Positions 16,960-24,534 of a stretch of 24,534 nt of DNA are shown here, piece by piece (within the stretch, counting starts at the first letter, position 1; each line of letters starts with the position of its first letter). The notes below the pieces were generated by a model, which searched no databases, had not been told where the DNA came from, and saw only the letters and a list, made by a program, of their open reading frames with translations. The DNA lies in the NCBI GenBank assembly GCA_002482725.1, contig DLGO01000161.1, forward strand, positions 1 through 24,534, in the 5' to 3' direction. Source of the DNA: Bacteroidetes bacterium UBA7692 (GTDB lineage Bacteria > Bacteroidota > Bacteroidia > Chitinophagales > LD1). Made by a program: the position numbers and the translations under genes.

Positions 16960-17604
16960 ATGCTGGATTATATTGATATTATAAGTGCTTTTCGCCAGGG
17001 GGAAATCCGGGATGGTGGTAATAGCGCAGCGATAGCAGTAATAAAAGCTGCGATAGAAATTTTTGGGCTGGAAGGCCTATTCGACTATAGCTCCGCGGGA
17101 GGCCGGCATTTTGTTATTTTCCAAAACGGTGTCAAAATTTCATTCAGCAATGATGAACTGAACAGGGCAATAGCTGTGGGCGATTTTCATCCGCGAATGG
17201 GCAGCAGCGAAGCTCAGACTAAACTATTTAAAGATATTTACAACTACGCAAACCTTTGCTTTTGCGCTATGATAAAGCATGCAATGCTTATAGGAGCAGG
17301 TGGAAGCAGCAACGAAAACTTTGATGAAGCAGTTGCAGCACTGAACGATAACAGTATCATACAAGATATACCGACACTACTAGGCTTGTCCCGGCTTAGT
17401 GGCCCTAAGACCTGGATGAATATTACGGCTAAGCCTGGTGTAGTAGCATGGAAGAGCGGACACGTTGTGTTTGCTTCCCATGGTTACTATGATCGCTATG
17501 GAGAACCTAAACCCATCGGTCCTCTTTTTCCGAATAGAATACAAATATTGCAGGCACAGACCATCGGATCTGAGAAAGGCTCTGCTTATGAGAACGCCTT
17601 CTAA
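16960..17604 (+). CDS. Uncharacterised 214-residue protein
   Basis: Not recognised with confidence. No signal peptide and no clear membrane helix. The N terminus has FRQGEIRDGGNSAAIAVIKA (11-30), which resembles the nucleophile-helix segment of papain/calpain-like cysteine peptidases (DGG-x-C-x-x-x-A) but carries Ser22 in place of Cys. A later SGHVVFASHGYYDRYG (about 168-183) could play the part of the histidine strand. This similarity is an impression from motif spacing only. The AGC codon of Ser22 is one base from TGC. It lies 113 bp after the response regulator on the same strand, with a terminator downstream, and may belong to the same transcript. Confidence 0.75.
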   Translation: MLDYIDIISAFRQGEIRDGGNSAAIAVIKAAIEIFGLEGLFDYSSAGGRHFVIFQNGVKISFSNDELNRAIAVGDFHPRMGSSEAQTKLFKDIYNYANLCFCAMIKHAMLIGAGGSSNENFDEAVAALNDNSIIQDIPTLLGLSRLSGPKTWMNITAKPGVVAWKSGHVVFASHGYYDRYGEPKPIGPLFPNRIQILQAQTIGSEKGSAYENAF

Positions 17605-17637
17605 TATCTTTTTTTGGTATTTTAGTTGGTTAGTTAA

Positions 17638-17673
17638 TAGCGGGTCGTTGCGCGGGAAGCAACGGCCCTGCTA
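17638..17673 (+). terminator. Terminator after the 214-residue protein gene, shared with the convergent GNAT gene
   Basis: Imperfect stem of about 13 bp: 17638-17651 pairs with 17659-17673 (one bulge, one G-T pair). It encloses a 7-nt loop and is followed by TTTTT on the plus strand. The right arm contains the stop codon of the convergent acetyltransferase gene at 17671-17673. Confidence 0.7.
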
Positions 17674-18084
17674 TTTTTCAGAAAGTTCATCCAGATAATA
17701 GCAATGAGGATGATTCAACATTCCTATTTTGGGATAATAACTTACGGCTTTAGGTGCAGCCAACAATATAAGCTTAGCTTCAGAGGAGGCTTGTTTTGTA
17801 CGATATATTAACTCCTTTCCTATGCCTTTGTGTTGCCATACCTCATCTACCGCCAGATCCGAAAGATAAGTGCAGTAAACAAAATCGGTAACAGAGCGTG
17901 CCACACCTACTATTGCCCCATTATACCGGGCAGTTATTATAAGATTAGAATACTTGAGCATTGAACCTATACGCTTTCTGTCACCTACAGGCCTGCGTTC
18001 TGCAAGCGTAGAGGAGTTCAGCACTGCAATAAATTCATCTATACTTAAATCCTGCTCTACTGCATAAACTATGTCCTTATTCAT
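17671..18084 (-). CDS. GNAT-family N-acetyltransferase
   Basis: 137 residues with the GNAT fold: beta4 YLSDLAVD (73-80) followed by the acetyl-CoA pyrophosphate loop QHKGIGKEL (84-92, Q-x-x-G-x-G), then a C-terminal AAPKAVSYYPKIGM segment in which Tyr116/Tyr117 sit at the usual general-acid position. It transfers acetyl from acetyl-CoA to an amine; the substrate is unknown. It follows the giant surface-protein gene by 39 bp on the same strand with no hairpin between, so it may be read from that transcript; an imperfect TAnnTTTA element lies in the gap. Confidence 0.9.
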   Translation of the reverse strand: MNKDIVYAVEQDLSIDEFIAVLNSSTLAERRPVGDRKRIGSMLKYSNLIITARYNGAIVGVARSVTDFVYCTYLSDLAVDEVWQHKGIGKELIYRTKQASSEAKLILLAAPKAVSYYPKIGMLNHPHCYYLDELSEK

Positions 18085-18123
18085 GAAAGCAAGTTTAAAT
18101 TTATACTATGCATTAAATGAAGA

Positions 18124-21100
18124 TTAACGCACCAAGGTTAATCCTCCTGTATACATCCTCTTTTTCTTGTTCAGGAAGGTGAGCTCCACAACATATACAT
18201 ATACGCCCGGTGGCTGCATCAGCCCATTGTAATTACCATCCCAGCCAACATTTATGTCAGTGCTTTGAAACACCTTTTCGCCCCATCTGTTAAACACTTT
18301 CCAGTTCATCTCTTTCAACCCGATGGCAAAGATCCTCAATATATCATTGTCGCCATCACCATTTGGCGAAAAAAGGTTTGGTACAAACAGGTTGGTGCCG
18401 GATTCTATATTTACAGTGATACTAGCAGACGCCCTACAACCCTCCACACTGGTATAGCTGAGCAGGTAAGTGATAGTATCATCGGGCGATGCTACAGGAC
18501 TTGCGCAATCATTGCAGGACAGATTCCTGTCCGATTGCCATATATACTTAGCCCCCGCTGTATTTCCTGTGATGGAGGGTGAAAGTTTCACCTCATTATT
18601 TTCAAATATAGTGGTGTCAGCTGTCATTGTGATAATAGGGGTCGGCACTACCCTTACCAGCGCGGCATCAGTGGCAGAACACCCATTGGCATCGGATACA
18701 GTTACACTATACGTATTGGTGCTATCTATTCTTATGCCCTGTGTAGTTTCGCCTCCGCTCCATGTGTACGAAGCAAATCCGGCAGGGGCCGTAAGTACAA
18801 AATTATCACCTACGCATATTACCGTATCATTCAGGTTTACCACTACTGCCTGTGCAGCATTCAGCACAGCCGAGGCAGTCTGCGAACATCCCGCAGCATC
18901 ACTTACTGTAACACTATAGGTCCCGGCTGCCAGGTTGCTTTGTGCAGCTATATTGCCGGCATTGTTTGACCAATTAAAGCTTGCAGCACCCGAGCCTCCA
19001 CTTACAATGGCCGTCACCGTACCATCATCCACCCCTGAGCATCCCGGGTCGGTATTCTGGAGGTTCAGCACTAAAGTGTTGTTTATCGCAGCTATAGTTA
19101 TAGTTGTGGTGTCTCCACAGCCCGTGGCATCGCTTACATATACACTATAGGTGCCCGCCGCAAGGTTACTGAACGTAGTACCAGGCTGATAGACCGTACC
19201 ATCTATACTATAGCTGTACGGCGTAGTGCCTGCTGCATTCATCACTACATCTATAGTTGCATTATTTTGACCGCAGTCAGGCCCAGTAGATGTGGCACTG
19301 ATATCCACCCCGCAGCAGTTTGTTGCTGCGGTTATAGTACCACTGCCGCTGGCTTTACAACCCAAGGCATCTGTTATAGTAAAACTATAAGTACCCGCTA
19401 CCAGGCCGGTTTGCGTGTTACTTATCTCCGTGCTGCTGTTGCTCCAGGTATAGGCGGTATTAGGATTGGCGCCGTTTGCAGATGATGCCTGAACTATTAT
19501 AGTACCATCGTTGGTAGCACCACAGGGAACAGGGGTTACAGCTATGCTGCTTATGACAGGTGCAGTAGGATTGGAGAGGCTGAATGCCGAGTCTTTGGAA
19601 CAACCCTGTGTTACGTCTGTAACAGTTAGGGTATAATTACCTGCGGCGACATTGGTAATATCTTTTGTGTTAGCGCTGTTGCTCCATGCAAAGGTATAGT
19701 TGCCCGAACCTGTTATAGCTGGCACTATGCTTCCATCGCTCAATCCGCAGCCCGGCTGTGTAAGCGCCGCGCTTATGCCGATATTGCAACACACAGGTCC
19801 ATCTGCCACGGCCACATTTCCTGTATCTTTACAGCCTGCGGCATCTGTTACTGTCACTACAAAATTACCGGCAGTAATTCCTATTATGTTAGTTGAGGTT
19901 TGACTATTACTCCACAGATAGCTCAATGCCCCTGTGCCGCCTGATGCCAATGCCGTAGCAGTACCATCGGCACCACCCTGGCAGGTAGTAGGTGTAGAAG
20001 TTATAGAAGTAATTGCCGGTCCAGCAGGTTCGGTAAATACAATTGTTTGGGTGGTGGAGCAACTGGAAGCATCTACTACCGTGATGATATAGGTGCCTGC
20101 CGGTAAGTTTTTCAGAGGTAATGTACCGGCAAAGGGCAAGGCTTGCGTAGTTGGTGTGCTGCCGTTATCTACAGTTACCTGATATGGTGCTGTGCCTCCA
20201 CTCAATGTAGCATCTACCTCACCATTGGCCTGACCGCATCCGGGTTCTACTTTACCGGCAAATGATAATGCTGGACCGTTAGGATTTGTAAGTACAATAG
20301 AAGTGTCTTTGGTACAACCAGATATAGAAGTATTGCTAACTGTAACAAAGTACTGGCCGCTTGGCAGGTTGCTTTGTGTAGCGGTAGCAGGTAAGCCGCC
20401 ACTCCAGGTATAGCTATAGGTAGCAGCAGGTGTAGCAGAAATAGATATGCTGCCATTGCTTTGGCCGCAGGCAGGTTGGGTGGCACTTGCCGACAGGTTT
20501 AGCGTACAACATACCGGACCATCGGCTACCGCCACATTGCCGGTATCCTTACAGCCTGCGGCATCTGTTACTGTTACTATATAGTTACCAGCCGTCAATG
20601 TGCTTATCGTTGTTGTAGTTTGGGTATTGCTCCATACATAAGTAAGTGCACCTGTGCCTCCACTAGCGACTACAGTAGCAGTACCATCGCTACCACCTGC
20701 GCAGGTGGTAGGTGTAGAAGTGACAGAAGTAATTACCGGACCGGCAGGTTCGGTGAATACAATTGTTTGCGTGGTAGAGCAACTGGAAGCATCTACTACC
20801 GTAATAATATAGGTGCCGGCAGGTAAGTTGCCCAATGGTGCGGTACCAGCAATGGGAAAAGTTTGCGTAGTTGGAGTGCTGCCATTGTCTACGGTTACCT
20901 GATATGGTGCTGTACCTCCGCTCAACGTTGCATTTATGCTACCATTGGCCTGACCGCATCCGGGTTCTACTTTACCAGCAAATGACAATGAAGGGCCGTT
21001 AGGATTTGTAAGTACAATAGAGGTGTCTTTGGTGCAACCGGATATAGCAGTGTTGCTAACCGTAACAAAGTACTGACCGCTTGGCAGGTTGCTTTGAGTA

Positions 21101-23253
21101 GCAGTAGCCGGTAAGCCTCCGCTCCATGTGTAGCTATACGTAGCAGCAGGTGTAGCAGATATAGATATGCTGCCATTGCTTTGGCCGCAGGTAGGTTGGG
21201 TGGCACTTGCCGACAGGTTTAGCGTACAGCAAGCAGGACCTGCAGCTACAGTAACATTTCCTGTGTCTTTACAGCCCGAAGCATCGGATACCGTAACTAT
21301 AAAATTGCCTGCGGCAAGTCCTGTAATAGTACTGGTAGTTTGCGTATTGCTCCACACATAAGTAAGCGTACCTGTACCCCCGGTGGCTACTACAGTAGCA
21401 GTGCCATCGCTAGCGCCCAGACAACTCGGAGGCGTTGAGGTTACAGAACTGATAACAGGAGGCGTTGGCTCAGTAAATGTAATCGTTTGCACGGTGGTAC
21501 AGCCACCACCATCTGTAACAGAGATAGTGTAAGTACCAGCTGCCAAATTGGATATAGGCACAGTAGTAGCTATCGGAACTGTTTGATTGGTGCTGGTGCT
21601 ACCATTATTCACGTTTACCTGATAGGGCGCAGTGCCGCTAGCAAATGTAGCACTAACACTACCATTTGCCTGGCTGCAACCAGGTTCCACTTTACCAGAA
21701 AAAGTAAGGGTTGGCGATGCCGGTGCCGTAATAGTAACAGTAGTAGTACCAGTACAAAGGTTGGCATCTGTGGCCGTAACAGTATAGGTACCTGCGCTAA
21801 GGTTGGATTTGGTAGCACCCGTGCCTGCACCTCCGGACCATGCATAAGTGTATGGAGTAGCTCCACCTGAGGCTGCCACCGTAGCAGAGCCATTGTTGGT
21901 CGATGGACAAGTTACATTTTGCTTGGTAGGATTGTTGACGGTGATGGTAGGGCATGGATTACAGGAAGGTACATTTCCGGCAGCTGTTATTATCAATTCC
22001 CTTCCTGTAGTATCCAGTACCCGGAGGGGAAAGGTGCCTGGTGGTGTTACGGTTGTTCCTGTTGCAAAATTTCGCCAAACCAATACCATTTTTGCACAGC
22101 CAGCTGGAAAGCTGCACGCGGCAACAAATGGTGGTAATGCAGGAACGCATGAATTACAATCCTGAACACTTACCTGGCGCTGCCATTTATATGCACCGGT
22201 AACACCGCCTGAAGCTGTAAAATTACCATTGGTTTCCCTGCATACAGTAATTGGTTGACATGTGCTAACTGAAATTTGCCTTGTTACTGCCTTACCGCAG
22301 CTAAGGGTATATGTAACTGTATGAACTCCCACTCCTGCTACTGCCGGGCTAAAGGTACCCAGTGCTGTATTTGTAATTCCCGGCCCGCTCCATATACCTG
22401 TTACAGGTGGTCGTGTACAGGTTACTACATCAACAGGAGCAAGTACTGAGAGCGTAACCGGTGCATCAGTTACACAAAAAGGGCCTGCCTTTTGAATATC
22501 CGCATCGCAACAATTATTTGGAACAATACTTACATCATCTATAAAATAATACGCATAAGGCTGGCTACCTCCCGGATATCCTGTATTAACCACTGTAGTA
22601 CCTGAAGTAGGAAAGAAGTTTCCGATGACAAAATATTGCTCTCCACCTGTTGCCACGTAGTTCCATTGCAATCTTACCCAATCAGCTGATGTATCCACTA
22701 TGGGAGAGCAACCGTAATTTAATTGCGGAGTTTGGTTGATTACGTTATTATAATTATTGGTACAGGCATCCCGCTGGTAATTTGTGGAGGACAACCTTAT
22801 ACCCAGATTATTGGTAGCAAAAGGCATCGTGTTGGCAAGACTTACATACATCGACACACAGTAACTTTGACCTGCTACTAGTGGGGTTGATGTTTTGCCC
22901 TGGATATATTCACGATAATTATTGCCTGGGCTATGCGTTATAATACCTACATGATGCGTACCTGTATGTGAATACTGGTATCCGAGAATATTGGATGGCA
23001 TAGCAGTAGGCGAGCCAAAGCCCGGTATTGGCAATGTATTGCAAGCCGAGAACAAATCGGGTGAAGAACAACTATCGGCACCTGAATTGGCATCATCCCA
23101 GTTTAAAAGGTCAGTAGTATAGCCTTCCCCTGCAAAATTGGCGCAATTGCTGGAGGTATTTTCGAAACTGGGATTAACCACCAGATTCTGTGCAGTGGCT
23201 GATTGTATACAAAAAATAAGCACCGCAAAAGCAGCAAGTAAAATTCTTTTCAT
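18124..23253 (-). CDS. Giant SprB-repeat surface protein with T9SS type B (gliding-associated) C-terminal domain
   Basis: 1709 residues, predicted to be exported and displayed on the cell surface. Order: signal peptide (1-21, cleavage before Gln22); a galactose-binding/jelly-roll-like domain (about 22-245, from NLVVNPSFEN to FIDDVSIVPN); a Cys-rich region with CNSC and CNPC (about 340-435); about 13 SprB-type repeats of roughly 80 residues (about 435-1450, each with NGSxxxxxxGG, Y-x-W-S-x and GTYxVTVxDxxGC features); two divergent Ig/PKD-like domains; and the C-terminal gliding-motility domain (1622-1709) with NLFSPNGDGDND, FNRWGEKVF and GVYVY. Within the repeats, three 240-residue blocks are arranged in exact register. 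Function is probably adhesion or matrix binding; SprB itself is a gliding adhesin, but this protein is much smaller and no gliding genes are visible here. Confidence 0.92.
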   Translation of the reverse strand: MKRILLAAFAVLIFCIQSATAQNLVVNPSFENTSSNCANFAGEGYTTDLLNWDDANSGADSCSSPDLFSACNTLPIPGFGSPTAMPSNILGYQYSHTGTHHVGIITHSPGNNYREYIQGKTSTPLVAGQSYCVSMYVSLANTMPFATNNLGIRLSSTNYQRDACTNNYNNVINQTPQLNYGCSPIVDTSADWVRLQWNYVATGGEQYFVIGNFFPTSGTTVVNTGYPGGSQPYAYYFIDDVSIVPNNCCDADIQKAGPFCVTDAPVTLSVLAPVDVVTCTRPPVTGIWSGPGITNTALGTFSPAVAGVGVHTVTYTLSCGKAVTRQISVSTCQPITVCRETNGNFTASGGVTGAYKWQRQVSVQDCNSCVPALPPFVAACSFPAGCAKMVLVWRNFATGTTVTPPGTFPLRVLDTTGRELIITAAGNVPSCNPCPTITVNNPTKQNVTCPSTNNGSATVAASGGATPYTYAWSGGAGTGATKSNLSAGTYTVTATDANLCTGTTTVTITAPASPTLTFSGKVEPGCSQANGSVSATFASGTAPYQVNVNNGSTSTNQTVPIATTVPISNLAAGTYTISVTDGGGCTTVQTITFTEPTPPVISSVTSTPPSCLGASDGTATVVATGGTGTLTYVWSNTQTTSTITGLAAGNFIVTVSDASGCKDTGNVTVAAGPACCTLNLSASATQPTCGQSNGSISISATPAATYSYTWSGGLPATATQSNLPSGQYFVTVSNTAISGCTKDTSIVLTNPNGPSLSFAGKVEPGCGQANGSINATLSGGTAPYQVTVDNGSTPTTQTFPIAGTAPLGNLPAGTYIITVVDASSCSTTQTIVFTEPAGPVITSVTSTPTTCAGGSDGTATVVASGGTGALTYVWSNTQTTTTISTLTAGNYIVTVTDAAGCKDTGNVAVADGPVCCTLNLSASATQPACGQSNGSISISATPAATYSYTWSGGLPATATQSNLPSGQYFVTVSNTSISGCTKDTSIVLTNPNGPALSFAGKVEPGCGQANGEVDATLSGGTAPYQVTVDNGSTPTTQALPFAGTLPLKNLPAGTYIITVVDASSCSTTQTIVFTEPAGPAITSITSTPTTCQGGADGTATALASGGTGALSYLWSNSQTSTNIIGITAGNFVVTVTDAAGCKDTGNVAVADGPVCCNIGISAALTQPGCGLSDGSIVPAITGSGNYTFAWSNSANTKDITNVAAGNYTLTVTDVTQGCSKDSAFSLSNPTAPVISSIAVTPVPCGATNDGTIIVQASSANGANPNTAYTWSNSSTEISNTQTGLVAGTYSFTITDALGCKASGSGTITAATNCCGVDISATSTGPDCGQNNATIDVVMNAAGTTPYSYSIDGTVYQPGTTFSNLAAGTYSVYVSDATGCGDTTTITIAAINNTLVLNLQNTDPGCSGVDDGTVTAIVSGGSGAASFNWSNNAGNIAAQSNLAAGTYSVTVSDAAGCSQTASAVLNAAQAVVVNLNDTVICVGDNFVLTAPAGFASYTWSGGETTQGIRIDSTNTYSVTVSDANGCSATDAALVRVVPTPIITMTADTTIFENNEVKLSPSITGNTAGAKYIWQSDRNLSCNDCASPVASPDDTITYLLSYTSVEGCRASASITVNIESGTNLFVPNLFSPNGDGDNDILRIFAIGLKEMNWKVFNRWGEKVFQSTDINVGWDGNYNGLMQPPGVYVYVVELTFLNKKKRMYTGGLTLVR
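19801..21960 (-). repeat. Three in-register 720-bp tandem units inside the SprB-repeat gene
   Basis: Units 21241-21960, 20521-21240 and 19801-20520 (5' to 3' of the gene) each code for 240 residues, i.e. three different SprB sub-repeats (types starting CCTLNLSAS, GKVEPGC and TSTPTTC). No indel breaks the register. Comparing 20221-20520 with 20941-21240 base by base I counted 26 differences in 300 (about 91 per cent identity) but only four amino-acid changes. The first unit (21241-21960) is more diverged and its first sub-repeat is a different type. Confidence 0.93.
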
Positions 23254-23275
23254 TTATCGCCTGTTGTAAAGGGCG

Positions 23276-23283
23276 CAAATATA
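23276..23283 (-). promoter_or_regulatory. Candidate -7 element for the giant surface-protein gene
   Basis: On the minus strand it reads TATATTTG, an exact TAnnTTTG match, 22 nt before the ATG at 23253. No clear TTG is seen at the -33 position. Confidence 0.45.
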
Positions 23284-23329
23284 GAAGAACAATACCGTAT
23301 TAACGGTTGCGTGTATACGTTAATTTCTG

Positions 23330-23357
23330 TGTGGAAAAGCCCGTGTACTTTTCCACA
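23330..23357. other. Hairpin after rel composed of two inverted DnaA-box-like 9-mers
   Basis: TGTGGAAAA (23330-23338) and TTTTCCACA (23349-23357) form a perfect 10-bp stem with the next G-C pair and an 8-nt loop. It lies 28 bp after the rel stop. It lacks a U tract on the minus strand, so it is at best a weak terminator; each arm also fits the DnaA-box consensus TTWTNCACA. Confidence 0.45.
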
Positions 23358-23385
23358 ACCAAAGCATTGATTTTGAGGGAAAAGC

Positions 23386-24534
23386 CTAGCTCTCCTCCGA
23401 GTCGAACCTGTTTACGCTCAATACCCCATCCAGTCCTTCCAGTTTGGAGGTGAGCACTTCCAGCTCCTCGGTATCGTGTACATATACCATTATCCGGCCT
23501 TCGAATATGCCATCGTTGCTGTCGAAAGATATGCTCCGCATGTTCAGGTTCAGCTGTCCGGTGATGATATTGGTGATCTTGTTTACAAGGCCCACATCGT
23601 CTATACCGCTTATGTGTATACCGGTAAGGAAAGCTATCTGGTGCTGCTTGGTCCACTTGGTTTTTACTATGCGGTAGCTGTACTTGGCCATCAGCTGCAC
23701 GGCATTGGGGCAGTTGCTGCGGTGTATTTTTATACCCTCGCTTATGGTTACAAACCCAAACACATCATCGCCCGGCACCGGATTGCAACATGGTGCAAAC
23801 TTGTAGTCTATTTTATCGCTGCTTTCGCCCATAATCAGCAGCTCGGCATTCTTTTGCAATGCCTGCTTCACCACCTCATCAAAATTGTCGGGGCGCTGGT
23901 GGTCTACCGGTCGTGGCAGCTTCAGCTTGCCTGCATATATCTCCAGCTTGGCTATTTCGTTCAGGTCTATCTTTTTGATAGCTATGTTGTAGAAGAAATC
24001 CAGGGATGACATAGATTTGTAGTAGTTCATCAGCAATAGCAGGTTGCCCTCGCTATCGTCTATTTTCAACTGCTTCAGCTTCTTGTCCAGCATATCCTTG
24101 CCCTGCTCTGCCACTACGCGCTGCTCGTCTTTCAGCGTTTGCTTTATTACTGAGCGGGCCTTTGCGGTCACTACATAGTTCAGCCAGTCCTCGTTTGGTG
24201 TTTGCTTTTTAGATGTCAGTATCTCTACCTGGTCGCCATTCTTCAGCACATGGCTCAGTGGCACCAGCTTCAGGTTTACCTTGGCGCCTATACATTTTTT
24301 GCCTATGGCACTATGTATCTCAAATGCAAAGTCGAGCGCTGTAGCTCCTTTGCGCAATCGCTTCAAATCGCCCTTTGGGGTAAATACAAATATCTCGTCG
24401 CTTACCAGCTCGGTCTTGAAATCGTTTACGAGGTCCATGGCATTGGCATCCTCGTTGCTCAATACATTGTGTATGCGCTCCAACCAATCGTCCAGGGCTG
24501 TATCGGGGTTCACTTCACGTGGCGCATCCATTAC
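23386..24534 (-). CDS. RelA/SpoT-family (p)ppGpp synthetase/hydrolase, C-terminal half (5' end beyond window)
   Basis: Stringent-response enzyme that makes and degrades (p)ppGpp; only its regulatory half is present. Numbering from the Met at 24531: TGS domain (about 45-108, EIFVFTPKGDLKRLRKGATALDFA at its start), helical region (about 110-240), zinc-finger-like ZFD/RIS domain with FAPCCNPVPGD and IHRSNC (Cys248, Cys249, His270, Cys274), and C-terminal ACT/RRM domain (about 298-381) ending in VNRFDSEES. The frame stays open to the right edge (a Val codon precedes that Met), and family members are about 700-750 residues, so the hydrolase and synthetase domains lie outside. The Met at 24531 is internal, not the start. 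Whether it is a bifunctional Rel cannot be judged from this half. Confidence 0.95.
   Translation of the reverse strand, partial: VMDAPREVNPDTALDDWLERIHNVLSNEDANAMDLVNDFKTELVSDEIFVFTPKGDLKRLRKGATALDFAFEIHSAIGKKCIGAKVNLKLVPLSHVLKNGDQVEILTSKKQTPNEDWLNYVVTAKARSVIKQTLKDEQRVVAEQGKDMLDKKLKQLKIDDSEGNLLLLMNYYKSMSSLDFFYNIAIKKIDLNEIAKLEIYAGKLKLPRPVDHQRPDNFDEVVKQALQKNAELLIMGESSDKIDYKFAPCCNPVPGDDVFGFVTISEGIKIHRSNCPNAVQLMAKYSYRIVKTKWTKQHQIAFLTGIHISGIDDVGLVNKITNIITGQLNLNMRSISFDSNDGIFEGRIMVYVHDTEELEVLTSKLEGLDGVLSVNRFDSEES

Noticed and set aside
20247..21893. Minus-strand frames in a second frame of the giant gene (20247-20486, 20967-21206, 21615-21893)
   Set aside because: They recur only because the underlying coding repeats recur; the leucine-rich products have no start context or domain.
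19801..21960. Possible CRISPR or minisatellite array
   Set aside because: The period is 720 bp, the repeats are in frame and coding, and there are no short spacers.
23330..23357. Replication origin
   Set aside because: Only two boxes, no AT-rich unwinding region, and no dnaA, dnaN or gidA nearby.

Overview
The window looks like a chromosomal segment from a member of the Bacteroidota, most likely a Chitinophagales/Chitinophagaceae-type organism. The evidence is a Bacteroidota-style ftsQ-ftsA-ftsZ block, two proteins with type IX secretion (T9SS) C-terminal sorting domains (one type A, one type B), SprB-type surface repeats, a DUF4197 protein, a TMEM260-like (DUF2723) membrane protein, and several exact matches to the Bacteroidota -7 promoter element TAnnTTTG ahead of genes that lack Shine-Dalgarno sequences. 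No rRNA, tRNA, IS element, CRISPR array or phage gene was seen. Both ends cut a gene: ftsZ on the left and a Rel/SpoT (p)ppGpp enzyme on the right.

Layout. (1) 1-8659, minus strand: ftsQ, ftsA and ftsZ (divisome), preceded by a DUF4197 exported protein with a threonine-rich linker and a 1132-residue DUF2723 membrane protein. Strong hairpin terminators follow the DUF4197 and DUF2723 genes, so ftsQAZ is its own unit, detached from the mur genes that usually precede it. (2) 8811-10142, minus: glyA with its own terminator. (3) 10235-17673, plus: an M43-type secreted metalloprotease with a T9SS type A tail, a fused NAD(P)HX epimerase/dehydratase whose epimerase half has lost its signature motif, a four-gene overlapping or abutting operon (small Cys-tailed protein, multi-pass membrane protein, histidine kinase, NarL-type response regulator), and an unrecognised 214-residue protein. 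(4) 17671-24534, minus: a GNAT acetyltransferase, a 1709-residue SprB-repeat surface protein with a T9SS type B tail, and the C-terminal half of Rel.

How the genes relate. Most are housekeeping functions: division, one-carbon metabolism, cofactor repair and stringent response. The accessory layer is cell-surface and signalling. The two T9SS cargos imply that the genome has a T9SS elsewhere. The most unusual items are the degenerate epimerase half of the NAD(P)HX repair fusion, the exact 720-bp in-register repeats in the giant surface protein, and the compact signalling operon in which the likely sensing parts are separate genes rather than domains of the kinase.
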